In this document: one piece after another, positions 1 through 21,459 of the stretch
Layout: every line of letters starts with the position of its first letter
How positions within the stretch are numbered: position 1 is the stretch's first letter
NCBI GenBank assembly: GCA_037389465.1
Contig: JAZARR010000223.1
Location: forward strand, 62,001 to 126,000
Length of the DNA stretch: 64,000 nt
Source: Baylisascaris procyonis
Taxonomy: Eukaryota; Nematoda; Chromadorea; Rhabditida; Ascarididae
Direction of reading: 5' to 3'
The notes under the pieces: model-generated
What the model was told of the DNA's origin: nothing
The model's input: only the letters and a program-made list of their open reading frames with translations
Database searches by the model: none
Program-made: the position numbers and the translations under genes

Positions 1-2
1 GG

Positions 3-94
3 CTTAGGATATCAAAGACGTTGCGGGATCTGTATAATGTAATCCTCGACACAATTATTGAGTGTATGGCTCAATCGTTAGAGGAATTCAATAG
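3..94 (+). CDS. Partial exon of an unidentified gene entering from the left edge
   Basis: One frame is open from base 3 to 94 (begins LRISKTLRDLYNVI, ends QSLEEFN) and stops exactly at a good donor, AATAG|GTGAGA. The local base composition is less AT-biased than the DNA that follows. If base 7 is the end of an acceptor (CTTAG), the exon would start at 8; otherwise it may continue from outside the window. I do not recognise the family; the peptide is helical and acidic/amphipathic. The exon ends in phase 2, and a possible next exon begins near 986 with the matching single base. Confidence 0.4.
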
Positions 95-205
95 GTGAGA
101 AATTTTTGATATACGGTAAAGGAAAGAGAACGTCATGATAAAGTCCTATCTCTGTCAAAATACGGCGAAAAACTTGTGAAAATAACATGCTGCAGGATGA
201 GGCTT

Positions 206-517
206 TAATGAGGTTTTTATATACTTCAAGGTCAGGCTTTTAGTGGGTTTTAGTATACTTCAGGCTCAAGCTTCTGGTAGGTTTTAGTATAATTCAAGCT
301 GAGGTTTTAACTAGGTTTTTGTATACTTCAAGCTCAGGCTTTTAGTGGGTTTTAGTATACTTCAGGCTCAAGCTTCTGGTAGGTTTTAGTATAATTCAAG
401 CTGAGGTTTTAACTAGGTTTTTGTATACTTCAAGCTCAGGCTTTTAGTAGATCTTGGAATAAGTCAAGCTGAGGGTTTAGCTAGGTTTTAGTATACTTCA
501 AGCTGAGGCTTGCGCTT
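206..517. repeat. 34-bp tandem repeat with a 102-bp higher-order unit
   Basis: About nine copies of a unit containing GTATACTTCAAGCTCAGG. The segment that begins GTGGGTTTTAGTATACTTC near 243 recurs almost unchanged 102 bases later, so three diverged 34-bp monomers form a higher-order unit present about twice. It lies inside the putative first intron of the unidentified gene at the left edge. Confidence 0.85.
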
Positions 518-975
518 GAATATTTTAATTTTCATTCAACTCTTTAATGTATATAATTGCACAATCTCAATAAATGAGTGATGCGCTCGTTTTTCCACTC
601 ATCTAAAATTCTATTGTTTATAGATTTTTTTTCCATCGAACAAATATTTTGTTTAAATGCCTGTCAAAGAAAAAAAATTTTTTTTTTTGAAAAAAATTTA
701 CATTTCTTTTTTTTATCAACTAAAATATTTTATAATGCGAATATATTTTAAATAGCTCTTAATTTGCATATCTACTTAAAAAAATAATATTATATTTTAA
801 ATATTAGAAAGTAATATTTAATTTAATTAGCTATTAAAATGTTCTGATTCCCTTATAAAGTATTTATCGGTGAACATCAATATGAAGCATTTCCTTTAGC
901 ATATATGCATGTTTATATTCATAATTTGTATCTCACAGTATGATACGCGAAATCTACGATACTGAATGATATACC
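518..975. other. AT-rich non-coding stretch
   Basis: About 460 bases of very AT-rich sequence with long A and T runs (668-690). No frame looks coding. It fits an intron of the gene whose exon ends at 94. Confidence 0.5.
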
Positions 976-985
976 AGACCAGACC

Positions 986-1131
986 GGCATGTCGTGGAGA
1001 GCAGATCCTCGAGTTCTTCGACGGAATCCCCATCCCGACAGATCACTTTACGATGGTACCCCTCCCTGATCGGAAATCCTTTCCTGAAGTCACACTATTA
1101 TCCCCTTACTTTAAGCTGTTCGATTCATAGC
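986..1131 (+). CDS. Possible terminal exon of the unidentified left-edge gene
   Basis: A GC-richer island. After the acceptor-like GACCAG at 980-985 a frame opens (RPACRGEQILEFFDGIP...) and runs to TAG at 1129-1131; joined to the exon ending at 94, the phase agrees (AG + A). Codon choice looks natural. A second frame is open over part of the same island, so the frame choice is uncertain. Product unknown; it could instead be two exons of a longer gene with an undetected boundary near 1110. Confidence 0.3.
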
Positions 1132-1132
1132 C

Positions 1133-1249
1133 ATGGCTAATGTTGTCATGCGTACCGCCGAAACTTCCGTTATAAATAATCTTTATGCTACATTAGTCAA
1201 CGGTGTCTATGATATATTTCGTGAAAGAGAATATCAAAGGATTGATGTA
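1133..1249 (+). CDS. Possible exon of unknown function (MANVVMRTAETSVINNLY...)
   Basis: An open frame starts with an ATG in good context (AGCCATGG) one base after the TAG of the preceding frame and reads about 39 codons to a donor GAT|GTAAGC. The peptide up to YQRID looks like real protein; beyond it the frame runs into C-rich low-complexity sequence. It may also be an internal exon using a TTTAAG acceptor near 1110. Family not recognised. Confidence 0.35.
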
Positions 1250-1263
1250 AGCGCAAATGACTT

Positions 1264-1436
1264 CCTGTTCCAAAGATATATATATACCTCAACCTTTCCC
1301 CCCCAAGTACCACCCGAGTCCCCACCTGTCACTCCCCTCCCCGCCTATCACTCCTCCCGTTACCTATCACCCCACCCCACCCCCCCCCCCCCAACCTACT
1401 AGCCCCTTCTCCACTTACCACCCCCTTCCCAAACGT
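1264..1436. repeat. C-rich low-complexity tract
   Basis: Pyrimidine-rich sequence dominated by CCCC and CCACC blocks, including a C13 run at 1380-1392. The proline-rich open frames here are a consequence of composition, not evidence of a gene. Confidence 0.75.
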
Positions 1437-1577
1437 CTTCATTACCTATACATAAGTTTATAAGAGTCAGTTCAAACTGTTTTAATGTGTAATTCAAATT
1501 GAGAAATAACCGAATTTAATAATATTTATTCCGCCTAATTTAGTCCCTCATTTATAGATGGAATGTGATAGTGGGAA

Positions 1578-1931
1578 GTGACTCATACCAATGAATGCAA
1601 TATAGCGTGGGTATATGCGATGGCGACTAATGCTCTCTCATTTCACATCGATGAATCATTCACTGATTGTAATGGGTCGATTATATTCTTTAGCGATAAT
1701 GATAGTGCATCTCATATACCCCCCCCCATCCCCCACTCCTCCCCCTTAACCCAAGTATGCACCGTAACCTGTTCTACTTGTAATAAGTATCTATATCAAG
1801 GACGTTTGACAGGTAAACAGGTAACGAGCACCTGTTGTGTTATAAGTACAGTCATAGAAGTCACTTTGACAGAAACGAAAGCGTCATTCACCTATCACAG
1901 CGTTATTGAATGTGAGTTGTTTCGAAATTAA
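1578..1931 (+). CDS. Weak ORF, perhaps partly coding
   Basis: A 117-codon frame from a TTG to TAA. The first part (THTNECNIAWVYAMATNALS...) has protein-like composition; the middle is interrupted by a C9 run (1719-1727) read as prolines, and the rest is Cys/Thr-rich. No splice sites or family support. It might contain an exon of the left-edge gene, or be chance. Confidence 0.15.
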   Translation: MTHTNECNIAWVYAMATNALSFHIDESFTDCNGSIIFFSDNDSASHIPPPIPHSSPLTQVCTVTCSTCNKYLYQGRLTGKQVTSTCCVISTVIEVTLTETKASFTYHSVIECELFRN

Positions 1932-2033
1932 CCTTGAGTCAGAATCGCTTAATTTTACTTTCTGACTCAGAATCGTACCCACCGTTTGTTATGATGGCGG
2001 AAAATGTTGTGTGATAAAGAGGCAAAGAGACGA

Positions 2034-2148
2034 AGGGAGAGAGAGAGGGAGAGAGAGAGGGAGAGAGAGGGGGAGAGAGAGGGAGAGAGAGAGGGAGAGA
2101 GAGGGAGAGAGAGAGGGAGAGAGAGGGAGAGAGAGAGGGAGAGAGAGA
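2034..2148. repeat. (GA)n-rich microsatellite
   Basis: Polypurine tract of GAGAGAGAGGGA blocks, about 115 bases. Its complement produces the long Ser/Leu-only minus-strand frames, which are artefacts. Confidence 0.95.
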
Positions 2149-2828
2149 AGGACGTTGGGGTAAACATGTGAGCTGACAGACACATTCCTAGAACAACGAT
2201 GATTCAACAGAACGTTCATCTAGCGTTGTATGATCACATGGCCGGATGTGTTGAAAAATTTTTTAGTAAACAAAACGGTCGAATAATGTGCCAACCAAAT
2301 AAAAATGACAAGCTGATTTTAAAAAAATAACTTTTTTTAAGTTATCAAAATTTTTTTTTCCGGAAGGATAGAGGATTGATGACGTCATAAATCATAGAAC
2401 TCCTGGGAGAGTTTCTTTTCAGAATGGTCAATACAATGAAATCTTGGCTAATATTGAACTACTGTTCGATAAAGTGATACCGTAAATAAGCAATAAAACC
2501 CCTACTTTTAGACGAAGTGCACTGAATTCGAACTCTAATCCCCACTGATCTCGGTGTCACTAAATGCAGGACGTTAGATTCTATGCCCATTCAAATCGCC
2601 CACCTCAAATGTCTGCGAAGAAACTGCGATTTTGGCAATGATCTTTTAGTGCATCTCAAATGGAAAATTTCCTTTGGTATTTGTATTGCCTCATATTGTA
2701 ACATGAAATATGCAAAATAACTGATAAAAATTATACAAAATAAAATAAAACATCGCTAACAGATTGTAGTGTTTTATTGCTACTGAGGCATTGCTAAACG
2801 TTCTGTATTTCTCTATCATTAAAAAATT

Positions 2829-2936
2829 TGCCCGGTCACCTGGAAAGTAAAAGAAGGATGTCAGGCCCAATCACCTGGAAGGTAAAAGAAGGATGTCAGG
2901 CCCAATCACCTGGAAGGTAAAAGAAGAAGGATGTCA
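2829..2936. repeat. 35-bp tandem repeat, three copies
   Basis: Three direct copies of a unit containing CACCTGGAAGGTAAAAGAAG followed by GATGTCAGGCC, nearly identical; the last copy has a 3-base AAG expansion. Surrounding 2150-3200 otherwise shows nothing I can assign. Confidence 0.9.
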
Positions 2937-3205
2937 CTTAGATGATTTCCTACCTTACTGTAGCAAGCAATGACGTCCTCTTACTTCAATTACTGCTCAA
3001 AATGCACTTTTTTTGTGGGGGAGAAAGAATATTAGCGCTTATTGCTGCAATCAGTTTATACGGTACTATCACTGATAACGGTATCAATGATAAGACGATA
3101 TGATTACGACTCCGTCGATGACGTTTTATTGGATAATTCGAAGTGCTAACCTACTCAAAGATGCAACTTTGCATACTGTATCGTAACTGCATTAAAATAT
3201 TTAAA

Positions 3206-10390
<7,185 letters not shown>

Positions 10391-10401
10391 CGCGCCGAGA
10401 A

Positions 10402-10521
10402 ATGACCACCCATTCGAAGGTCATTTTGTTGACCACTAAAGTAGTGTTAAAACACATCAATATGACCACCCCCCATTCGAAGGTCATTTTAGTGACCACT
10501 AAAGAGTGTCGAAACATATCC
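10402..10521. repeat. 60-bp direct duplication
   Basis: Two consecutive copies of a unit beginning ATGACCACC and containing CATTCGAAGGTCATTTT and GACCACTAAAG, differing by a few substitutions and a short C insertion. Each copy holds a short inverted motif, AATGACC/GGTCATT. Confidence 0.85.
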
Positions 10522-10790
10522 ATCTTTATTCGACAGATCAATTAAACGTTCAATTATTCATTTCTTTGCAAAAAAAAGTGCACTACATTATGGATCCGTA
10601 CTCTTTGAATTTAGAAGGTTTTCTTCGATCTGCCACCGAATGCACCCAACCAATATCGATATGTTTTTGTTTCGTTCTCTGTGCACTCTTCAAAATGCTA
10701 TAGAATATATGCATCACTCTTCACCAATCATCAATACTCTCATAGAATTCGCGCCATTTTCGCAATTTGAATTCAACCAATCAGCATCGA

Positions 10791-10825
10791 CGTCGATTCG
10801 AATCGACGAATCAAATCGTCGACGA
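10791..10825. promoter_or_regulatory. Two perfect palindromes upstream of actin
   Basis: CGTCGATTCGAATCGACG (10791-10808) is an 18-bp perfect palindrome, followed at 10816-10825 by TCGTCGACGA, a 10-bp perfect palindrome sharing the same half-site sequence. They sit about 3.5 kb upstream of the actin start codon. They could bind a dimeric factor, but nothing in the sequence shows which; a role for actin is only inferred from position. Confidence 0.3.
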
Positions 10826-13800
10826 TGAAACGATTGGGCGTGGCATCGTTCTATTAGCACAACTCCATGCAATGTCTATTTCTATATGTGCGTTGACTAT
10901 CCATCTATATGGTGGTATGTAGTGCGTTGTCTGCATCGATCGTCAACTCGTCATTGTTGTTGAGGGTGCGGTTTCGGTTCGGTTGCTTCGAATGGTGGAG
11001 TCTGCGGTGTTTTTACGATTACGAAATAACCAGTCTAGCTGGTTGATGGTGTGAAATCGTTGGTGATATGGTGTGGTAATTGGAGATTAATCGAGTTGAG
11101 GTTATTTATGGTTTAATGGATGTTAATCGAGTTGAGGTTATAATTGCGGTTTAATGTTGGTTTTGTAGTATTGCTTGGTTGAAAACACCAAAAAGGCTTT
11201 GAATTTTTTTTTTTTAATTTTCGGAATTCCTTTACGTTTTGTTTGTTGATGGTTTGGGGAGATTTTTTGGGTAAAATTAACTTTTTCTGATTTTACCCCT
11301 CAGAATCTAAGTTCGTTCAATTACAAGTTTACTGGATGGATTTGATATTAAAGAATTTAGAAATGAAGATTATGGTGGACGCTTTCTCTTATATACCCCT
11401 TTGACTTTTTTTTTGTGTGTAGAGAAAGTAGTTTGCAGAATTAAATCCTCTCATATGTTTATGTATGTCTTCGTATGTTTATAGATGTATGTGAATGTTA
11501 ATGTTTGTCTCGTCAATACATCCGATTCGACGGCAACAGAAACGATAGCTAAGTTTGTTTAGTGCATCAAAAAAAAAAAAAAATCTTCGTCTAGAATCAT
11601 ACGTTAGATCATGTCTTGCATATATTTTTTGCATATATATAAAAAAAAAAAAATTGAGCAACAACTCTATTCATCGGTTGCGATTGTAATGATTTCAATT
11701 CTACGATTATGCAAATCTTTTTTTTTTTTTAAGATAACGTTGTAATCTTTGGATTCGTATATATGCTGTATTCTGAATTGATTGTTGAGAGTGGTTGATG
11801 TGCGATGTATTGAGAGAGTTTTTCCAAGCAGTTTTAATTTATTTGCTTGTGGGGGGGGGGGGGGGGGGACTGCATTCATAAATGTTGACCTCATTTGTTG
11901 AAGTTGTAATTCATTTCTAAAAAACGCCTTGATGTGCTTTCTCAGTAGTTGTGCTTCCCAACTAACGGAACTGTGCTCTCCATTTTATACAGGGGAGAGA
12001 AATTGGGTAGTTGGTTCTTATTGTATAAAAATATCGGGAGTTATATATAAACTTCGTATTTGTTACCTGCAGAGGTATTTGTTCGATTATACCATACTGC
12101 CATCTGCGTATAATCGTGCGTTATTAGTTCGCATGTTTAATGGAACTTGTTTACGCACCGCATCGATTCTGTGATGCTCGTCGATATTTGAGATCGCCGC
12201 TGGTCAGTAGGTATCTGCTGGTATCCTGTCATATTTGTGTTATGTTTTAGGGAGCTCTAGGGATATAGTACGACGTATTTGGAGAGGGTGAAATGGGGCC
12301 AACTTAAGGGTGATGAGTTTGTCGTGTCGATAGGAGTCGTTTTCTTTAGGAGTCTTCAAGGAGTTAAATAATTAAATTTAAATCAAGTTTCCTCAAAATT
12401 AAATAGCCCTTAAATGTGGTAACTCTTGAACGTTGTACTGGCAGTGAATGTTTTAAATGACAAGAAATATGGGACACACTTTTGAAGGCGTGTGTATATG
12501 TTCGGCGAATGGTTCGTAATGCATCGCAATAGGAAATGCTGATACATTCTTCGATAAAGTACAAGCGTAAACAGATGGTGTAACACTTTCTATACAATCG
12601 AACAGTGAAACATTTTGACAGTGTTTATTAGGTTTAAGTATTGGAAGGGTTTCTTTTTGGATGCAAAAGTAGTATCTCGGAAGTTGAAACGTTTGGAATG
12701 AAAAGGATTTACGGGAGGTATTGCATATTGGGGCAAGTTGGAAGAAAAGTTTTGTACAACTTGTTGTATTTTTCCGTTTTTTTTTCGCGAAATTTGATTG
12801 CTTCTTTTTTCTGGTGGCAAATGATAGTAGTATAATTTTTACGAAGTTTTAGGGAGTACTGTTTATTACATTATTATCTTACAAAGTTATCTGTACGAGG
12901 TTTGTCTTATTTATCTTGGTTTAAGGCTTATGAATAAAAGAAGTGTTTTATTATCTATAGATGGCCGCAACTTTTTTCAACGAGATGAAGAGTCCTATTT
13001 GTATTGGTAATTCTAGGTTTACTTTGTAGATTATGCAAGTGTTGCTAGGGAGTTTTCAAAAATATTATCGGTGTACTTCGGTGAATGTGTTGGCATTTTC
13101 ATGATCAAATAGTGCAAATATTTACTCAATAAGGTTGGTATGTTATTTCTCATCATGAGTCGATGTGCATATACTTTCGAGTGCATTATTTGTGAAGTAT
13201 TAAAATTCAATGCGACGATAGTAGTTTTCGTTATCGCGAGAAGGTTTCACTCATAAATGCATAATGCATAGAGATTGCCGATTTATTAGTTTATCTTTCA
13301 ATCTCCAACATCAAAAATTTTCTTTTATTTATTTATTTATTTATTTTTTTTTATTTGCAGGGATTTTATAGTTGTATAGTGAAAAAAAAAATCCATCTAA
13401 TATTTGTTAGTGATATGCAAGTGAGCGGTAGCGCTTCTTTTAGACAGTTTTTCTCTTCGTAGAGTGCAAAGATCTAGTTTTAAGAGCAATGGGTGGCAGT
13501 GTTTCTTCTTATCAGTGGTTTATTTCGCATTGTTCTTATTTATTGATAACCAAATATGGTTGTGATAAGAGATTGGGTATGGAATGCAGTGTGTGTGCGT
13601 GTGGTTTTGAAGTTATAATGACTGTGCCCATAAAATCAAATTCTACCTTGTGTTTGCGTCACCGAATTGTTTTTGTTGAACGGTTACCTCCGTTCTTAGT
13701 AACGTTGTCGTTTGTTATATATGGTTCCATTTGTGTTTATTGGTAATGGCAATAGTGTGGATAGTTCTTTTTTTTTTTCTATTTGTTTAGTGTCGAACTT

Positions 13801-14290
13801 GTTTTAGGGCACTCATCGATCATTGCACTAAATGATTGATGAGTTTTTAGATTCGAAGAGAAATAACAGTAAGGTTGACTTTTATTAAAAAAAAAAAAAG
13901 AAGTTACATGTGATGTTGAAGGATTTTATATGCAATCCACTAGGTACGGCAGATCGTATTGTGCTGGGAGATATGAACACATTTGTGAAAATGATTGCGA
14001 TTTAAAGCGCGATGGGTGGTTGGCATCAAAGGATTTTGTGTTGCCCGACTTTAAGATGTCGCCGATTCGCTAATATGAAGTCTTAGTGGAATTTCATTTT
14101 CATGTTTGAGGATGTGATTTGTAATAGTATTCTATATTTATAATATCCCTTGTGATGCTTATGCCTTCGTTTGTTTTGCCGTTTTTAAATCCGAGTTCCG
14201 TATCGTTCCATGCAGGTATTGTTGTGTATGCGTATAACGATCTAACTTAACGCCTTTAATTCGCATTTATTGCATCAAATGATAAATGGA
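10826..14290. other. Actin 5' region, possibly promoter and 5' UTR intron
   Basis: No coding frame is supported. It includes an exceptional G18 run at 11851-11868 and T-rich acceptor-like sites such as TTATTTGCAG ending at 13360. If actin has an untranslated first exon, it should lie here, but I cannot place it. Confidence 0.4.
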
Positions 14291-14300
14291 TTCATTTCAG
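14291..14300 (+). promoter_or_regulatory. 3' splice acceptor just upstream of actin ATG
   Basis: TTCATTTCAG ends 37 bases before the start codon. This is either the end of a 5' UTR intron or a spliced-leader trans-splice acceptor, as is common for nematode actins. The sequence alone does not decide between these. Confidence 0.6.
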
Positions 14301-14328
14301 CGTTTGTTTCAATTGGGTGAACGCATAG

Positions 14329-16540
<2,212 letters not shown>

Positions 16541-17130
16541 GCGTCGCCACTATGCTTTAGTCCCCTCTTTAAGTGCGCACTGCCGTGCCTCTCTCTCCCC
16601 CTTATGTTTTGGCAGATGTGCGGCCAATTTGTTTATAAATTTGTGACACTTGGCCATGCTTAGTGGTCTCGGTTAACTGAGCGTGCTCAGCTTGGGCGCT
16701 ATAATTCACCCAACAATATATTTGCGGTCCTTTTTTTCACTTCCACCACCGATGCTCTCTCTCTTCCTTCATAAGTGTGCAAGTATGAATTATTACGGCT
16801 CATTTCTCTATGTTATCCTCGCTTTTATCTGTTACACTCGTTTATTTGTTCGTTTTTTTTTATAGGGGAGGGATACGAATGGGAATAGCATGAGTATGGA
16901 GAGGTGTGGATGCATCATGCCTTAGACTTGGATTGCCCATTCTCTCGAGATTGGGTGCCAAGTTGGGTGGCAACTCTCCATTTTGCTCGACGTCTCGTCG
17001 CTATTGACTGTCCCCGCATTGCAGCGGTTTTCGTGTTGTTACACACTTGCGTCATGCATGTTTTGGTGTATTGCATAATCTCGTTTTTTTTATTTCAATG
17101 CGGAAATTGAATTAATAAAAGTTTTAAGTT
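16541..17130 (+). other. Actin 3' UTR
   Basis: Pyrimidine-rich sequence after the stop codon, leading to a polyadenylation signal. The open frames in it are not conserved-looking. Confidence 0.6.
17114..17119 (+). terminator. Polyadenylation signal of actin
   Basis: AATAAA within ATTAATAAAAGTTTT, followed by a T run at about 17130; the best-placed signal downstream of actin, 574 bases after the stop codon. Confidence 0.6.
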
Positions 17131-18790
17131 TTTTTTAAAATCAATGTGTCTGCTTACCTTGTGTCTCATGCTGGGGAGTCTGATGTCACTCTATATTCGA
17201 TTGTTCATGAACTCAGGTTACTAGAAAATACCTTAATGGCTAGGGATGGGTGTTTTGAGATGGACTTAACTCGGGGGTATTTTATGAGGAGCGATGAAAG
17301 TGGGTAGGTTTTGATGTGTCCCGCGTGGATGGTTGAGGAATGATGAACGAAGTGGCGTGACATTTGTGGGCATGAAAGGCATCGTTCGAGTGCGTTCAGA
17401 TGAGAGTGGGTGGCTGTCGCATCGCAGTGGGGAGCCTTCTGTTTTATTTGGCGGACGCTGGAATGAGTTCTGCGCGGTTTTTGGCCTTGCATCTTGCTTT
17501 AGAAGTTGTGACGAAGCAGTGGAGTTATTAAATAAGAGCTTTTGGGTTGTGTGTTGGACTCATGAGAGTGGAATTGAGGTGCGAGGGGATCGGTGGGGAT
17601 GGTGGCATTGAGTTATGATCATTGTTCGGCGCCTTTCTGATAAGTAGTCAAGGAAAAGGGGAGGGGTACGATTGATGGTGGTAGTGAGTTAAAAAATTGT
17701 CTCGGAAGTACCGTTGGGGAATATAGTTATGATTAGTGCTATTTAACATTGTTATAGACCACAATATTTATGGAGGTGATTGAATAGCAATGGCTGGACA
17801 TTTAAGAATTGTGTTTCCTGCGCGAAGAAATGAGTGACTCATCGGCAATGGGAATGGCTTGAGTAAAAAATTTCTCACCGTTTAGCGGGTTAATGAATAT
17901 AGATGTGATAGTGATGATAGGAAGTATGTCAGAAGGAAGGCTAGAGGAGACAGGGAAGAGATCTGATTATTAATGAGTGATGGTTTTTTTTTTTGCGATA
18001 AGGAAGGTTCCATCTCAAGTTCGGGTATTATTTCGTTTGCTTTCTGAAGCAGATATTTGCTGTGAATGAACGAAATGGGCGACATAGAAAACGACGATCG
18101 GTCAAACGGAGGGGGGGGGAATAAGTGCAGATATCGAGTTGTAGATGAAGTAGCCGCATTCAACAGAAGAAGGGTTTCATTCAAAGTCGATCAATTTGTA
18201 GCGTTAATAATCCTTAGTTTCTTTTTTCTTTTTTTTTTAAACTGCAAAATACAAAAGGGTGTGGGAGGTTTGCGAATGAACTGGATGGGCATTTTAAAAA
18301 TTACAATACTGCATTCGTCAATTCTTAGTAACGCGGAGGTAGTAGGAGGGAGGTCTTTATTGCGCGGTACAATTATTGGGGAAATAGGAATACGATTGCC
18401 TAATCGTCTAAATAAAATATTTTTGAAAATAGGCAACTTTATAGATGCTGCATTTTACTACACAAAAAAAAAATAGAAATGAATGTTTATCATCACACAT
18501 GAAATACTTAACACTATCAACGAAACATGAAAACTAGAAGAGGCAACTACTGCAAAATACATTTAAAATAATTAAAATGCATCTGAAGTGATTACCTAAA
18601 TTATGTATATGCATGCAGCAATGAACACGTCACACACAGTCGCCAATAGGAGTGAATCGACCATATGGCGTATTTCGTGTGCCAAATAACATCCAAAATT
18701 CGACAAATGGCGAATCTTATCTCAGTGCTTGATTCGTCGAGCAGCAATCGTATAAATCGACGACGCATTTAAGTGCCTTTAATGCGTTTA

Positions 18791-18901
18791 CTAGGCTCTT
18801 TTCGAAATAAGCAAACATAAGTGTCTACTAGGTCTTTTCGAAATAAGCAAGCATGGGTGTCTACTAGGCTGTTTTCGAAATAAGTAAACATCAGCGTCGA
18901 C
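18791..18901. repeat. 36-37-bp tandem repeat, three copies
   Basis: Three copies of a unit CTAGG(C)TCTTTTCGAAATAAGCAA..., starting at 18791, 18828 and 18864, with a TCGAAATAAG core. Confidence 0.85.
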
Positions 18902-20082
18902 GAGATATTCTCAACGATATACAATCGAATATTATATTTGAAAGGTGAGAATAAACGTTGATTGTTGGTTTTCCCGTCGATGCAATATTACAAATAGTTG
19001 ATGGTTGTTGAAGCGCAATTTGTACGGTGTTTTTTTTTTTGCATTTAAAAATTCCCTATTACGCAATAGTTGATTCAATTTTATTCACTAAAATATATTG
19101 AACTTTTTTTTTTTTAAATTTAATAATTTTTTTCTCGATTATTATTCTATAGGAAATAATTTTTTTTTTTTAAATCTATCGTTCATTTAATTGATCACTT
19201 CAAAATTAATTAGTCAGATATCAAATGCAGGCTTATCTTAAATTTATCCACCCGTCTGCACACAAATCAGATATGTGCTTCATCTAATAGCAAAAATCTC
19301 TGAAAGAATCGCATCTTGACTGTTTATAGGAAAGCACATTATGGTGTTTTTTGTAAAAAAAAAAAAAAAAATTGCAAAAGGACAATTTTGTTATTGACTA
19401 ATTATTGAACGCTTGACGAAGGAGATATAATATTGTATTTATGTATGGTTCGACACCCTTATACCACTATTCGAGTGTTCATTAGGGATGCACTGACATA
19501 AGTATACTCTCGAAGTTAGTAAATTCCTAGATATCATAGAAGAGTAATTTTTTTTTAAAAAAGTAGATGTTTATGGAAATTTGGAGACAAATATATTGAA
19601 AATTTAATAAGCAATATGGGAAATGATAAAGACAGTAAGAAAAAGAATAAAAAAACAGTATGAAAAAAAAAGAAAAGGAAGGGGGAATAAAGAAACACGT
19701 TGAAAAGAAGAATAAAAATGAGGGAGATGAAAAAATAATATGGGAATATAATCAAAAAAAAAATCGAAGTGTTCCCATTAATTTTATTGAATGGGGATTT
19801 AATTTAATTTAAATTTAAATTTTAATTTATTTTTGTTTTTTTTTGCAATTAGTTATATCAGCACTCGCGTTCTTCTTTGCGAGTGCAGTAAGGGAAGCGT
19901 GGGGGGGGGGGTTAGAGGTAGGGGTATGGTGTACCGAAATGACTCCATAATGCCGATATGCAATCGTGCCAATTACTTCCATCCTCAACGGCGGTGGATT
20001 CGCTCATTCATAGATGAGTTGATCAAATTTGTTGAAAGATCAAATAATGCAAAATAACGATTGTTATAAGCATATAAAAAGG

Positions 20083-20146
20083 GCGGGTTATCAACGCACA
20101 CGCATACCGTATCAGCGGGTTATCAATACGCACGCGTACTGTATCA
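20083..20146. repeat. 32-bp direct duplication
   Basis: Two copies beginning GCGGGTTATCAA, each followed by a GCACGC-like block and a GTATCA end, starting at 20083 and 20115. Confidence 0.75.
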
Positions 20147-20460
20147 TCTTATCACCTATAAAGTTTCAATATCACTTATTCAGACTTGCATAGGATGAAT
20201 AAATTCTAGGGAAATCGTCTTAATTAATTAAAAAATTACAAGTTATAACTCATTGTTATAAGATTTAACAATTTGCCAAGGTTATGCAAATCTTACGTAA
20301 GGTGTCTCGTCAAGCTAGATTTATCTACGTTTGCAAATGTGTATCATAGTGACGTCATATTTATATGTGTACGTGCATCTTTAGATGTCTGCTTCTTTGG
20401 TGTTTTCAAATCGAAAAACAATTTCAGTTACGCTTATCTAAACGTGATTGCATAATTTCA

Positions 20461-20523
20461 GTTTTTATTGACAACCGCTTACATCGTATTCGTCGGCTGT
20501 CTTTAACGAAAACTATGGAATCG
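20461..20523 (+). CDS. Candidate isolated exon
   Basis: Between an acceptor (AATTTCAG) and a donor (ATCGG|GTATGT) one frame reads IDNRLHRIRRLSLTKTMES. It is basic and helical-looking. It could be an early exon of NEK10, but its phase (1 at the 3' end) does not join directly to the first recognised NEK10 exon, so another exon would be needed between them. Confidence 0.2.
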
Positions 20524-21459
20524 GGTATGTGTGGATTTTACATTTGTCATTTGTTTTGTTGTTTTTTTTTTCCATTCTACACTAATTGCGACATGAAGAA
20601 TGGAATTTTTTTACGTAAAAAATTTGTACAAATAACCTGAGAGGCAATTAAAGTTAATTAAAAATAATTTAAAAGTTATTTGTAACTTTAGAAATTACTC
20701 TATGAAATGAGAGAAATGCCTAAGAGTAAATCGTGGCGGCGCTTTTGGCAGTTTCCTATGTTTTTTGGAGGTTTATGAACGTGGAATAGAGGATATTCAT
20801 ATTTCTTCGATGTATTTCTTTTGCATTTAGGGCTGTCATTATCTTTCGTTCTCCGACCGAGAAGGTTCTCTAGATCCCTTCTTAATGAGCTGTTCGATTG
20901 CTTAAATCAACACACTTCTTTCTTTTGCAAATTATCTTCAATGAAAATTTCAACTAATATTTTCGGCAACATTTGAGATCACTTATATAATTGATGATTA
21001 ATGTGCTCTATATAAGCGTTGAAAAAATAGGCCCCATAATAATTAACTTTTATAAAAATTTAAACTTGCAATTTCTGTTGCGGTAAAGGGGTCAAGGTAG
21101 GATAATGGATTTTTTAAAGGTATGTGCAGAATTTTTCTATTTCCCAAAGAAAATTCTATTTGCAAAGAATTTTGAGGAGTGGGAAGGAAGGGTGGTGGTT
21201 ATATTATAGATTTTAAAATATACACTTTAAGGCATTTAACGTTTCCCCTCAATTCATTTCCTCTTTGCTCATTGAAGTGCAAACATTAAATGCATTTATA
21301 CACCTCTATGTGATAGTTTCGACGTAGTTGTAAAAAGTGATGATATCCATCGTTATGAAATGTTTCTGTTATGTGGAACTCTTATTGCGGCAAGTTAATT
21401 TTTATACGTCCTCAGAAATAATGTACTTTTGGCGGGGTGAAGGACTTATAAATATCGTT

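Larger units (their letters stand above)
17140..21459. other. Intergenic between actin and NEK10
   Basis: No gene can be supported. Moderate-length frames on both strands at 17200-17610 and 18066-18476 overlap each other or run through homopolymers. It holds G9 at 18111-18119 and G11 at 19901-19911. It may contain undetected 5' exons of NEK10, since the recognised part of that gene lacks a human-like N-terminal extension. Confidence 0.45.

Noticed and set aside
1967..2219. Ser/Leu-rich minus-strand ORFs
   Set aside because: Produced by the (GA)n microsatellite.
17205..17611. Overlapping ORFs of 92-95 codons on both strands
   Set aside because: Mutually overlapping frames in a stretch with few stops; no protein-like motif on either strand.
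18066..18476. 136-codon plus-strand ORF
   Set aside because: It crosses G9 and T runs, ends in poly-Lys from an A run, overlaps an open minus-strand frame of similar length, and has no splice or family support.
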